From: Sphingosinicella sp041621755
Lineage (GTDB): Bacteria > Pseudomonadota > Alphaproteobacteria > Sphingomonadales > Sphingomonadaceae
Assembly: GCA_041621755.1 (NCBI GenBank)
Contig: JBFKAE010000008.1
Span: 1 to 42,957 of the forward strand
Direction: 5' to 3'
Length of the DNA stretch: 42,957 nt
A program made the translations under genes and the position numbers. The notes below the pieces were generated by a model. It was not told the DNA's origin. It searched no databases and was given only the letters and a program-made list of their open reading frames with translations. How positions within the stretch are numbered: position 1 is the stretch's first letter; every line of letters begins with the position of its first letter. Below are positions 16,984-25,496 of this stretch, piece after piece.

Positions 16984-18027
16984 TTAAGGCAAGTCACCCA
17001 TTTCAATCTCCTGACCGTTTTCCCGCCAGGATTGCATACCCCCATCGAGAGCGATGGCGCGCGTAAATCCAAGATCACGAAGCGTTGCCGCAGCAAGCGT
17101 CGATATCTTTCCATAGTCGCAGACAGCCAAAATCTCGACTCCGGGGTCGGGGAATTGTTCGTTCACCGATAGTTCGAGTTGACCGCGTGGGATATTGATT
17201 GCGCCGGGGACATGCCCCATTTGATAGGCCGCATGCTCCCTGACATCGAGCACGACAAAATCATTTGGCCGCGACGCCACACGTCGGCTCAACTCTTCAA
17301 GCGACATGAAGGCGATGCCATCTGATGCGTCGGCGAGCAGCTGCTGGACGCTCTTTCCGCCAGATATATTGGTGCGCAGCGCTTCTGTGAGATGCGTTGG
17401 CGCGGACAGGTTGAGACTGTTCATCATGCTCACGAATTCGGCGCGTTCCACTTTTTGCAACCTTGGGTTATTCACCCTCTCCTGCCTTATGGTTGAATGC
17501 CCCAACCCCTTATAGTCGTGCGCCGGATAGACCAGTATATCATCATCGAGCTTCAACAATTTTCCAAACAGACTGTCGTGAAGCTGCTCGGGATCCCCCG
17601 TCGGCAGATCGGTGCGACCCGTGCCACCGATCAGCAACGCATCACCGGTGAAGACGCGGTCGTTGACAAATATGCTCATCGAATCTTTCGTGTGCCCCGG
17701 CGTATAAAGGATCTTCAGACGCAATTCGCCGAGCGCCAGCATCTGGCCGTCTTCGACATGCAGATCAACATCGGGCGCAGGGCTTTCCCGGTGTGTGACG
17801 AGTTGTGCATTCAGTTCGGTTTTCAGTTTGCGAGCAGCTGAAAAATGGTCGGCATGCGTATGCGTCTCGATAATATATCTGACCCGCAGTCCCTCACGAT
17901 TCACGATCCCGATATAGTGATCGAGCTGGCCAAGCGCCGGGTCGATTATGACCGCCCCGCAGCATTTCTTGCAGCCTACGATATAGGATTTACAGCCTTC
18001 GCCATCCAGTACCTGCTCAAAAAACAT
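16984..18027 (-). CDS. Persulfide dioxygenase-rhodanese fusion (MBL fold plus rhodanese)
   Basis: The 347 residues contain two domains. The first (1 to about 235) is an ETHE1-like metallo-beta-lactamase fold with THTHADH at 55-61 (His56, His58, Asp60, His61), His112, Asp129 and PAHDY near His170. It is expected to bind Fe(II) and oxidise glutathione persulfide to sulfite. The second (about 245-347) is a rhodanese domain with active Cys303 in VCDYGKIST. Such natural fusions couple persulfide oxidation to sulfur transfer in sulfide or cysteine breakdown. GGAGG lies upstream of ATG 18027. It is divergent from the dodecin gene, with 129 bp between them for promoters. Confidence 0.85.
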   Translation of the reverse strand: MFFEQVLDGEGCKSYIVGCKKCCGAVIIDPALGQLDHYIGIVNREGLRVRYIIETHTHADHFSAARKLKTELNAQLVTHRESPAPDVDLHVEDGQMLALGELRLKILYTPGHTKDSMSIFVNDRVFTGDALLIGGTGRTDLPTGDPEQLHDSLFGKLLKLDDDILVYPAHDYKGLGHSTIRQERVNNPRLQKVERAEFVSMMNSLNLSAPTHLTEALRTNISGGKSVQQLLADASDGIAFMSLEELSRRVASRPNDFVVLDVREHAAYQMGHVPGAINIPRGQLELSVNEQFPDPGVEILAVCDYGKISTLAAATLRDLGFTRAIALDGGMQSWRENGQEIEMGDLP

Positions 18028-18156
18028 GGCATTGCCTCCACGCCGATTGGCCCGTTCGCGCCTCTACCCCTACATAATGAACTATGGCTAGGATCGGAAC
18101 CCCGGGTAGCTTCCAGCGTTGGTAGGGTATGTGCGGCGCAAGCAGGAGCAAAACCC

Positions 18157-18369
18157 ATGCAGGATAACGTATACAAGGTCGTCGAAGTCGTTGGCTCATC
18201 CAAAGAGAGCATCGAAAGCGCAATTGAGAATGCCATCGGGCGCGTCCACAAAAGCTTGCGGCATCTTCGCTGGTTTGAGGTGACAAACACGCGCGGCTAT
18301 GTCGAAAATGGCAAAATCATGCACTATCAGGTGGCACTGAAGGCCGGATTCACGCTGGAAGACGATTAA
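18157..18369 (+). CDS. Dodecin-family flavin-binding protein
   Basis: A 70-residue protein with the full dodecin pattern: VYKVVEVVGSS at 5-15, SIESAIENAIGRVHKSLRHL, WFEVTNTRGYVENGKIMHY and a final LKAGFTLEDD. Dodecins form hollow dodecamers that store flavins, and Trp in the WFEV segment stacks on the isoalloxazine. GGAG lies about 8 nt before ATG 18157; the long upstream extension of the frame has no ribosome site and overlaps the divergent gene. Flavin storage suits the many flavoenzymes nearby, but a direct link is not shown. Confidence 0.93.
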   Translation: MQDNVYKVVEVVGSSKESIESAIENAIGRVHKSLRHLRWFEVTNTRGYVENGKIMHYQVALKAGFTLEDD

Positions 18370-18491
18370 GCGCCTCTCGCATAGCGCTCCGCCAGAATAG
18401 CGCAGATCATCAACTGCGTCTGGTGGAACAGCATCATCGGCACGAGGAGCGTATAGATCCAGAAGATACGAATCGAGATGCCTATGCTCAA
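18366..18491 (-). pseudogene. C-terminal fragment of a membrane protein, or small membrane ORF
   Basis: The frame reads to a stop at 18366-18368 and contains IFWIYTLLVPMMLFHQTQLM followed by ICAILAERYARGA. That is one strongly hydrophobic segment with a basic tail, like the last helix of a transporter. The stop overlaps the dodecin stop on the other strand. Upstream the frame loses hydrophobic character and has no good start; TTG 18491 is only a possibility. It may be the end of a lost gene between LysR and dodecin. The family is not recognised. Confidence 0.35.
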
Positions 18492-18539
18492 ACCCTGTGT
18501 ATTTGGGAGGCGCGGCGCGCAGCGTTCCGGGCAAGCGCG

Positions 18540-19412
18540 TCAGACGTCGAGGCTGATTTTCCGCAACGCTTCAACAAAAGGCGGCGCGCTCTGCGCCATC
18601 GTCTCTGCCTTCAGGCCGTATATGAATCCAATTTTGCGCCGCACGTCGAAGCCGGCAAGCCGTGGGCGTGCAACACCTTCTGCCCGATGACTTTCCGGCG
18701 CAACGGTGAGACCAAGACCCGCAGCAACCATTTTCATCACCCGGTCATCCTCCGTCGATCGATAGGCGAAAAAAGGCCGAACACCGCGCTCGGTGAAATA
18801 GCGACTGGTCTCCGACAGCGCCTCGCAATGGCGCCGCACGATCATCACCTCGTCCGCCAGATCCTCGGCCGCGATCACGCCCTGAGTGGCAAGCGGATGC
18901 GCCTCTGTCAGTGCAAGCGCATAGCCCTCTTCCCACAACGGCTCTTCCAGAAAGCGATCACCGCCCCGCCCGACCAGACTCAGGGCCACATCAACACGCC
19001 CGCGTGCGACATGCTGCGCGAGCTGACGTTCGCTGCCCTCGACAATTTCGACCGTGCCCGCCGCCCCGTCCAGATGCACCATGGCCACCGCGCGTGCTAC
19101 AATTTCGGATGATATCGTCGTCAATATACCGACCCGTATTTGCTGCACTGGCTCGTGTCCACGCAGCGCAGCCTCAGCAATATTGAATTCACTTTCAATA
19201 CGGCGTGCGTGGGACAAAAAGCGTGTCCCGGCATTGGTCAGGTGTACACGCTGGCTGCTACGGTTGAACAATCGCGCGCCAAGCTGGTCCTCAAGCTTGG
19301 CGATCCCTACCGAAAGCGTTGGCTGTGTCACATTCACCTGCGCCGCGGCACGAGAGAAATTGCCATTGTCGACAACAGCCAGAAAATAGCGGATGAGGTA
19401 ACGATCAATCAT
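18540..19412 (-). CDS. LysR-family transcriptional regulator
   Basis: A 290-residue LTTR. The N-terminal winged helix-turn-helix spans about residues 1-60, with FSRAAAQVNVTQPTLSVGIAKLE as recognition region. The effector-binding domain follows from about 90. It is divergent from the isovaleryl-CoA dehydrogenase operon with under 90 bp between starts, so it very probably controls that operon in response to a pathway CoA ester or acid. A perfect 17-bp palindrome overlaps its own ATG, and no clear Shine-Dalgarno site precedes the ATG. Confidence 0.9.
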   Translation of the reverse strand: MIDRYLIRYFLAVVDNGNFSRAAAQVNVTQPTLSVGIAKLEDQLGARLFNRSSQRVHLTNAGTRFLSHARRIESEFNIAEAALRGHEPVQQIRVGILTTISSEIVARAVAMVHLDGAAGTVEIVEGSERQLAQHVARGRVDVALSLVGRGGDRFLEEPLWEEGYALALTEAHPLATQGVIAAEDLADEVMIVRRHCEALSETSRYFTERGVRPFFAYRSTEDDRVMKMVAAGLGLTVAPESHRAEGVARPRLAGFDVRRKIGFIYGLKAETMAQSAPPFVEALRKISLDV

Positions 19413-19426
19413 AGATACTATCTATG
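19410..19426. promoter_or_regulatory. LysR operator candidate (CATAGATA-C-TATCTATG)
   Basis: A perfect 8-1-8 palindrome with the T-N11-A core of LysR boxes. It covers the start codon of the lysR gene and lies 75 bp upstream of the isovaleryl-CoA dehydrogenase start. This placement suits autorepression together with activation of the divergent operon. Confidence 0.6.
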
Positions 19427-19500
19427 ATATAAGTACAAGTCTTTCAATTTTTCTTTATCATGCATCTGCGCTATGAATTGCTGCTCTGGTGGAGGACAGC

Positions 19501-20664
19501 ATGACAATTGCCACAATGGATTTCGCTTTGGGCGAAACCGCGGACATGATCCGCGAAACGACCCGACGCTTTGCAGACGAGCAGATCGCGCCACTCGCCG
19601 CGAAAATCGATGCCGACGACTGGTTCCCCGTTGAGCTTTGGCCGCAAATGGGTGCACTTGGTCTGCACGGCATCACGGTCGAGGAAGATCAAGGAGGACT
19701 TGGCCTTGGCTATCTTGAACATGTCATCGCGGTCGAGGAGGTCTCGCGCGCATCGGCGTCGATTGGTCTGTCTTATGGTGCGCATTCAAACCTTTGCGTC
19801 AATCAGATCCGTCGCTGGGGCAGTGACGCGCAAAAAGCAAAATATCTGCCCAAGCTGATTTCGGGCGAACATGTCGGCTCGCTCGCCATGTCGGAAGCTG
19901 GTGCCGGGTCCGACGTTGTCTCGATGAAACTGAAAGCCGAAGCCAAGGATGACCATTATGTCCTCAACGGCACAAAATTCTGGATCACCAATGCCGCCTA
20001 TGCCGATACGCTCGTCGTTTACGCAAAGACCGCGCCCGACGCCGCATCGAAGGGCATCACCGCCTTTCTGATTGAAAGGGACATGCCGGGATTTTCGATT
20101 GGCCAGAAAATCGACAAGATGGGTATGCGCGGATCACCGACCGCCGAACTCGTTTTCAACGATTGTATTGTACCCGCTGAAAACATCATGGGGCCACCAA
20201 ACGGCGGCGTTGGCGTTTTGATGTCGGGCCTCGATTACGAACGCGCCGTGCTCGCCGGCATTCAGATCGGCATTATGCAGGCCTGCCTTGACGTTGTCAT
20301 CCCATTCGTCCGCGATCGCAAACAATTTGGAAAGCCTATCGGCAGTTTCCAGCTGATGCAGGCCAAGATCGCCGATATGTACGTCGCGCTCAACTCCGCA
20401 CGTGCCTATGTCTATGCCGTCGCGCGAGCGTGCGATGCTGGCAAGACAACGCGCTTTGATGCTGCGGGCGCAATCCTTCTGGCGAGCGAAAACGCCGTCA
20501 AGGTCAGCCTGGAGGCAATTCAGGCACTCGGTGGTGCAGGCTATACCAAAGACTGGCCAGTCGAACGTTATATGCGCGATGCCAAGCTGCTCGACATTGG
20601 TGCGGGCACGAACGAGATCCGTCGTATGCTTATCGGTCGCGAACTGATCGGAGGCGGCGCATGA
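19501..20664 (+). CDS. liuA: Isovaleryl-CoA dehydrogenase-like acyl-CoA dehydrogenase
   Basis: A 387-residue acyl-CoA dehydrogenase. SLAMSEAGAGSDVVSM near 127-142 and FWITNA contact FAD. Glu247 in GLDYERAVLAG stands where human isovaleryl-CoA dehydrogenase has its catalytic Glu, rather than in the C-terminal loop used by short- and medium-chain enzymes. It makes 3-methylcrotonyl-CoA from isovaleryl-CoA and passes electrons to ETF. GGAGG precedes ATG 19501; the GTG at 19489 in frame overlaps this ribosome site and is not favoured. The stop overlaps the carboxyltransferase ATG by 4 bp. Citronellyl-CoA dehydrogenase is an alternative, but no other terpene genes are present. Confidence 0.85.
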   Translation: MTIATMDFALGETADMIRETTRRFADEQIAPLAAKIDADDWFPVELWPQMGALGLHGITVEEDQGGLGLGYLEHVIAVEEVSRASASIGLSYGAHSNLCVNQIRRWGSDAQKAKYLPKLISGEHVGSLAMSEAGAGSDVVSMKLKAEAKDDHYVLNGTKFWITNAAYADTLVVYAKTAPDAASKGITAFLIERDMPGFSIGQKIDKMGMRGSPTAELVFNDCIVPAENIMGPPNGGVGVLMSGLDYERAVLAGIQIGIMQACLDVVIPFVRDRKQFGKPIGSFQLMQAKIADMYVALNSARAYVYAVARACDAGKTTRFDAAGAILLASENAVKVSLEAIQALGGAGYTKDWPVERYMRDAKLLDIGAGTNEIRRMLIGRELIGGGA

Positions 20665-22262
20665 GCGCGCCCGTTCTAAGCAGCGCACTCAATGTGACGA
20701 GCGACGCGTTCCGGGCCAATGCCGATCACAATCGCGCGCTTGCCAACACACTGCGCGAAAAATGCGCGAAAAATGCGCTCGGCGGCGACGACCGCGCGCG
20801 CGACCGTCATGTATCACGCGGCAAATTATTGCCGCGCGACCGGGTCGAAAAGCTGATCGATCCGGCTTCACCCCTGCTTGAACTTGGCCAGCTTGCAGCC
20901 AACGGCATGTACGGCGACGGCGCGCCCGGCGCGGGCATCATCACCGCTATTGGCCGCATATCGGGACGGCAATGCATGATCATCGCAAATGATCCGACGG
21001 TAAAGGGTGGCGCATATTTCCCGATGACCGTCAAAAAACATATACGCGCGCAGGAAATTGCCGAAGCCAATCACCTGCCCTGCATCTATCTCGTTGACAG
21101 TGGCGGCGCGAACCTTCCGCATCAAGCCGAAGTCTTTCCCGACCGCGACCATTTCGGGCGGCTGTTTTTCAATCAGGCGCAGATGTCGGCAAAAGGCATT
21201 CCGCAAATCGCCTGCGTGATGGGAAGCTGCACGGCGGGTGGGGCATACGTGCCGGCAATGTCTGATGAAAGCGTCATCGTCCGCAATCAGGGCACGATCT
21301 TCCTCGCCGGACCGCCCTTGGTGAAGGCTGCAACGGGCGAAACCATTTCAGCCGAAGATCTAGGCGGCGGCGATTTGCATGGCCGGAAATCCGGCGTTGT
21401 CGACCATGTCGCCGACAATGACGATCATGCGCTGACGATCGTTCGCGACATCGTTTCCCACCTGCCACCCGCGCACACGCCCGATGTCAATATGGCTGAG
21501 CCGCGTGCACCCAAATATGATGCGAAAGAGCTTTACGGCATCATCCCCGATGATGTCCGCACCCCCTATGACGTCCACGAGGTCATTGCGCGGATCGTCG
21601 ACGGTTCGGAATTTCAGGAATTTAAGTCGCTTTACGGCACGACACTGGTCTGCGGCTTTGCGCATATCTGGGGAAAGCCGGTCGCGATCCTCGCCAATAA
21701 TGGCGTTTTGTTCAGCGAAAGTGCGGTGAAGGGCGCGCATTTTATCGAACTTGCCTGTCAGCGCCGCATCCCCTTGCTGTTTCTGCAGAATATTTCCGGC
21801 TTCATGGTTGGCGGAAAATACGAAGCCGAAGGCATCGCAAAGCACGGCGCAAAACTGGTGACTGCCGTCGCGACTGCCAATGTGCCAAAAGTTACCGTGC
21901 TCATCGGCGGCAGTTTTGGCGCAGGCAATTACGGCATGTGTGGGCGCGCCTATTCCCCGCGCTTCCTCTTCACATGGCCCAACGCCCGGATCAGCGTCAT
22001 GGGCGGCGAGCAAGCGGCAAGCGTCCTGGCCACCGTCCACCGCGACGCCGACACATGGACGGAGGAAGAGGCCGAAGCCTTCAAGGCCCCCATCCGGCAG
22101 AAATATGAAGATGAAGGCAATCCTTATTACGCCACCGCGCGACTCTGGGACGATGGCATTATCGACCCTGCACAAACGCGCAATGTGCTGGGACTCGCCC
22201 TTGCAGCCGCGCTCAATGCACCCATACCCGACCGGGCGCAATTTGGCGTGTTCAGGATGTAA
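20661..22262 (+). CDS. liuB: Methylcrotonoyl-CoA carboxylase, carboxyltransferase (beta) subunit
   Basis: A 533-residue carboxyltransferase with two crotonase-fold halves. The N half has ARDRHVSRGKLLPRDRVEKL and MGSCTAGGAYVPAMSDE. The C half has FLQNISGFMVGGKYEAEGIA and GGSFGAGNYGMCGRAYSPRF, with MGGEQAASVLATV later. These are MCC/geranyl-CoA carboxylase-type blocks. The subunit transfers carboxyl from biotin to 3-methylcrotonyl-CoA. Length and the NISGF loop fit MCC rather than propionyl-CoA carboxylase. It is translationally coupled to the dehydrogenase and 6 bp ahead of the alpha subunit. Confidence 0.85.
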   Translation: MSAPVLSSALNVTSDAFRANADHNRALANTLREKCAKNALGGDDRARDRHVSRGKLLPRDRVEKLIDPASPLLELGQLAANGMYGDGAPGAGIITAIGRISGRQCMIIANDPTVKGGAYFPMTVKKHIRAQEIAEANHLPCIYLVDSGGANLPHQAEVFPDRDHFGRLFFNQAQMSAKGIPQIACVMGSCTAGGAYVPAMSDESVIVRNQGTIFLAGPPLVKAATGETISAEDLGGGDLHGRKSGVVDHVADNDDHALTIVRDIVSHLPPAHTPDVNMAEPRAPKYDAKELYGIIPDDVRTPYDVHEVIARIVDGSEFQEFKSLYGTTLVCGFAHIWGKPVAILANNGVLFSESAVKGAHFIELACQRRIPLLFLQNISGFMVGGKYEAEGIAKHGAKLVTAVATANVPKVTVLIGGSFGAGNYGMCGRAYSPRFLFTWPNARISVMGGEQAASVLATVHRDADTWTEEEAEAFKAPIRQKYEDEGNPYYATARLWDDGIIDPAQTRNVLGLALAAALNAPIPDRAQFGVFRM

Positions 22263-22268
22263 TCGCTA

Positions 22269-24113
22269 ATGATGAACTCTCTTTTGATCGCCAATCGCGG
22301 CGAAATCGCCTGCCGCATCATCCGTACGGCACGCGCGCTCGGCATCCGGACCATCGCCGTCTATTCTGATGCCGATGCAGACGCGCTGCATGTAACATCG
22401 GCGGACGATGCCGTTCATATCGGCGCTTCCCCTGCCCGGGAGTCCTACCTGCTAGGCGACAGAATTCTCGCCGCGGCGCACGAAACAAAGGCCGATGCCA
22501 TTCACCCCGGCTATGGCTTTTTGTCGGAAAATGCCGACTTTGCACAAAGTGTCATTGACGCTGGTATGATTTGGGTTGGTCCAAAACCACAAAGCATCCG
22601 CGCCATGGGCCTCAAGGACGCAGCCAAAAAGCTGATGTCGGACGCTGGCGTACCCGTCACGCCGGGTTATCAGGGCGATGACCAGTCGCCCGAACGTCTC
22701 GCCAAAGAAGCCGACGCCATCGGTTATCCCGTACTGATCAAAGCGGTCGCGGGCGGCGGTGGCAAAGGCATGCGTAAGGTCGACGCCGCATCGGAGTTTG
22801 CCGACGCGCTCAAGTCCTGCCAGCGTGAAGCCGCATCATCGTTTGGTAATGATATCGTACTTATCGAAAAATGGATCGAAAGCCCGCGCCATATCGAAGT
22901 GCAGATTATCGGCGACAGCCACGGCAACATCGTGCACTTGTTCGAACGCGATTGCTCGCTTCAACGCCGCCACCAGAAGGTGATCGAGGAAGCGCCCGCG
23001 CCCGGCATGGATACGAAAACCCGCGCGGCAGTCTGCGCAGCGGCAGTGCGCGCGGCAAAAGCCGTTGATTACGAAAATGCCGGAACCATCGAATTTATCG
23101 CCGACGCCAGCGACGGTTTGAACGCCGAGCGCATCTGGTTCATGGAAATGAACACGCGGCTGCAAGTCGAACATCCCGTAACCGAGGCGATTACCGGCAT
23201 TGACCTTGTCGAATGGCAGTTGCGCGTTGCAAGCGGCGAGACGCTGCCAAAGCGCCAGGACGAGCTTTCGATCAAAGGCTGGGCGATGGAAGCCCGGCTT
23301 TACGCCGAAGATGCTAGCAACGGCTTTTTACCAAGCATCGGCAGGCTTGATACGTTCAACATCAGCAGCGATGCCAGAATAGACACTGGCGTTGGCACAG
23401 GCAGTGAAATTACGCCCTTTTACGATCCGATGATCGCCAAGGTGATTGTCAATGGCGCGGACAGGGCGCAAGCCCTTCAACGCCTGTGTCACACACTTGG
23501 CAATGCCGAAGTTGGGCCGCTCATCACTAATGCCAGTTTTCTTTATCGTCTCGCGGGCGACCCTGATTTTGCCAGCGGCAATGTCGATACTGGACTGATC
23601 GCGCGGCGCGATGCCGAATTGACGGCGCGGCCAGCACCCGACGACACGGTTTTGCAACACGCAGCCTCGGCTTTGCTTAAGGACATGCCAGATTATGGCG
23701 TGCCGGGGTTTCGTCTGAACGCTCCACCCAAACAGACACTCGATCTCACCGACCAACATGGTAACCTCTATAAGACGTCGCTTCCCCACCCGCGCGACAG
23801 TGATACCGAGCATGCGACCGTCTATTGGGGCGGCGAACGCTATGTCCTTGCCCTACCGCGCACCGATGGCGCCGGCGGTGGCGGTGCATCTGACGGTACG
23901 ATTATCGCCCCGATGCCGGGCAGGATCATCACGCTTGACGTTACGGCAGGCGATGTGGTCACAAAGGGGCAAAAGCTCCTCACACTCGAAGCCATGAAGA
24001 TGGAGCATGTTCTGACCGCACCCTTTGACGGCAAGGTGGTGCTCTTGAATGCCGAGGATGGCGGCCAGGTGAACGAAGGGATGGTACTGGTGAAAATAGG
24101 CAGTGACGACTGA
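22269..24113 (+). CDS. liuD: Methylcrotonoyl-CoA carboxylase, biotin-containing (alpha) subunit
   Basis: A 614-residue biotin carboxylase/BCCP subunit. LLIANRGEIACRIIRTAR near 5-22 opens the N-terminal domain. KAVAGGGGKGMRKV is the ATP-grasp glycine loop, ERDCSLQRRHQKVIEEAPAP is the biotin carboxylase block, and FMEMNTRLQVEHPVTE is the metal-binding strand. The C-terminal biotinyl domain carries LEAMKMEH with the biotinylated Lys near 577. It is somewhat shorter than the Pseudomonas enzyme (about 655), mainly in the linker. ATG 22269 is followed by a second ATG; either may be used. It ends in a TGATG overlap with the MaoC gene. Confidence 0.88.
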   Translation: MMNSLLIANRGEIACRIIRTARALGIRTIAVYSDADADALHVTSADDAVHIGASPARESYLLGDRILAAAHETKADAIHPGYGFLSENADFAQSVIDAGMIWVGPKPQSIRAMGLKDAAKKLMSDAGVPVTPGYQGDDQSPERLAKEADAIGYPVLIKAVAGGGGKGMRKVDAASEFADALKSCQREAASSFGNDIVLIEKWIESPRHIEVQIIGDSHGNIVHLFERDCSLQRRHQKVIEEAPAPGMDTKTRAAVCAAAVRAAKAVDYENAGTIEFIADASDGLNAERIWFMEMNTRLQVEHPVTEAITGIDLVEWQLRVASGETLPKRQDELSIKGWAMEARLYAEDASNGFLPSIGRLDTFNISSDARIDTGVGTGSEITPFYDPMIAKVIVNGADRAQALQRLCHTLGNAEVGPLITNASFLYRLAGDPDFASGNVDTGLIARRDAELTARPAPDDTVLQHAASALLKDMPDYGVPGFRLNAPPKQTLDLTDQHGNLYKTSLPHPRDSDTEHATVYWGGERYVLALPRTDGAGGGGASDGTIIAPMPGRIITLDVTAGDVVTKGQKLLTLEAMKMEHVLTAPFDGKVVLLNAEDGGQVNEGMVLVKIGSDD

Positions 24114-24565
24114 TGGCGGGGCGATATTTTGACCAATGGGTCGTCGGTGACACCATCACCCACGATATCCGCCGAACCGTTACGGAGACTGACAATCTCC
24201 TTTTCTCCACCATGACCCATAATCCGCAGCCGTTGCATCTCGATGCCGAAGCTGCACAGGCGAGCGAATTTGGCCAGATCCTAGTCAACGGCACCTTCAC
24301 ATTTTCGTTGATGGTTGGCCTTTCGGTCGGAGACACGACGCTTGGCACACTTGTTGCCAATCTTGGTTATGACAAGCTTGTCATGCCAAAGCCGGTCTTC
24401 ATTGGCGATACCATGCACGCGCGGACAGAAGTTGTCGCGCTCAAGGAAAGTAAGTCGCGGCCTGATGCCGGGATCGTCACGTTTAGCCATCAACTTATCA
24501 ACCAGCGCGACGAAATCGTCTGCCAGTGCCTGCGAACGGCATTGCTCCAGAAAGCCCCCGCATGA
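24113..24565 (+). CDS. MaoC-family hydratase, candidate 3-methylglutaconyl-CoA hydratase
   Basis: A 150-residue single hot-dog domain of the MaoC type. The fold signature is seen in YFDQWVVGDTITHDIRRTVTE, then THNPQPLHLDAEAA near 41-54 with the usual catalytic Asp and His positions of (R)-hydratases (here N-P-x-P-L-H). The C half reads LGYDKLVMPKPVFIGDTMHA. It sits between MCC and the CitE-type lyase, where the leucine pathway needs hydration of 3-methylglutaconyl-CoA. No crotonase-type LiuC is present. The same order (CitE, MaoC, acyl-CoA dehydrogenase, AccA1, AccD1) is known from Mycobacterium. Itaconyl-CoA or mesaconyl-CoA hydratase activity is an alternative. Confidence 0.75.
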   Translation: MAGRYFDQWVVGDTITHDIRRTVTETDNLLFSTMTHNPQPLHLDAEAAQASEFGQILVNGTFTFSLMVGLSVGDTTLGTLVANLGYDKLVMPKPVFIGDTMHARTEVVALKESKSRPDAGIVTFSHQLINQRDEIVCQCLRTALLQKAPA

Positions 24566-25392
24566 GATTGCGTTCGCTACTTTTCGTTCCAGGCGACCGA
24601 CCCGAACGTTTCCTCAAGGCCGCATCAAGTGGCGCTGACGCCATCATCCTTGATCTTGAAGATTCGGTCGCCACCGAAAAGAAACCCGCCGCCCGTTTGG
24701 CTGTTGCTGATTATCTGGCGCGCGAACGACAAGGCATATGTCTTGTGCGGATCAATCCAGTCGACAGCGACATGGCCGCAGATGATCTCGCTGCGATATT
24801 GCCCGGGAAACCCGACGGAATCATGCTTCCAAAGGCCGAAGGGGCAGAAACGGTCAATACATTGCTCGAAAAAATGGGCAAAAATGCCGTACCAATCCTG
24901 CCCATAGCCTCCGAAACACCCTCCGCCGTCTTCGAACTCGGCACCTTCAAAAGCGTAACACACAGTCTTATTGGCATCACTTGGGGTGCCGAAGACTTGC
25001 CAGCTGCAATTGGCGCCTCGACCTCACGCGAAGCCGACGGAAGCTACACTCCACCTTACGAAATGGTCCGCGCGTTGACACTGTTCGGTGCGCATTCTGC
25101 CGGTGTTGCTGCGATCGAGACTGTCTTTCCTGCCATTCAGGACACAGATGGCCTCGCCGCCTATGTCGCACGCGGCCGCCGTGACGGTTTTACCGGCATG
25201 ATGGCTATCCACCCCGTGCAAGTCGACATCATCAATAAAGGCTTTGCCCCAAGCCAAACCGAAATCACCCGCGCCCGCGCGATCGTCGACGCCTTCGCGA
25301 AAAACCCCGGCGCAGGCGCGCTCAAACTGGATGGTGAGATGATCGACCGCCCCCATCTAAAGCAGGCATTGCACCTACTGAACATGGCATAG
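24562..25392 (+). CDS. CitE-like beta-hydroxyacyl-CoA lyase
   Basis: A 276-residue HpcH/HpaI/CitE TIM barrel. RSLLFVPGDRPERF near 4-17, IILDLEDSVA near 29-38 with the acidic metal ligands, GIMLPKAEGA, ITWGAEDLPAAIG and GMMAIHPVQV near 220-230 are all CitE blocks. It cleaves a 3-hydroxy-3-methyl-type acyl-CoA with Mg. By position it should split HMG-CoA to acetoacetate and acetyl-CoA, citramalyl-CoA to pyruvate and acetyl-CoA, or both, as the Mycobacterium Rv2498c-type lyase does. ATG 24562 overlaps the MaoC stop by 4 bp; the frame extends 12 codons upstream inside MaoC without a ribosome site. It is the last gene of the operon. Confidence 0.78.
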   Translation: MRLRSLLFVPGDRPERFLKAASSGADAIILDLEDSVATEKKPAARLAVADYLARERQGICLVRINPVDSDMAADDLAAILPGKPDGIMLPKAEGAETVNTLLEKMGKNAVPILPIASETPSAVFELGTFKSVTHSLIGITWGAEDLPAAIGASTSREADGSYTPPYEMVRALTLFGAHSAGVAAIETVFPAIQDTDGLAAYVARGRRDGFTGMMAIHPVQVDIINKGFAPSQTEITRARAIVDAFAKNPGAGALKLDGEMIDRPHLKQALHLLNMA

Positions 25393-25458
25393 CACCGGAT
25401 CTGGCCAAATCGCGACATAGTCTGGCCCAAGGTCGGCGGACCTATTCTCTGACAAGAT

Positions 25459-25488
25459 TATATCATGGGATATATCTGGATAATGAGA
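25459..25488. promoter_or_regulatory. Palindrome and possible Fur half-site upstream of the PepSY gene
   Basis: TATATC-ATGG-GATATA (25459-25474) is a perfect 6-4-6 palindrome. Just after it, GATAATGAGA (25479-25488) is identical to the first ten bases of the Fur box at 27766. The second half of a Fur site is missing. It ends 8 bp before ATG 25497, so a bound protein would block translation initiation or transcription. Weak evidence of iron control of this gene. Confidence 0.3.
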
Positions 25489-25496
25489 GTTCGCAT

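Noticed and set aside
18196..18534. A 112-codon minus-strand frame over the dodecin gene
   Set aside because: It is antisense to a complete, highly conserved dodecin and lacks any family signature.
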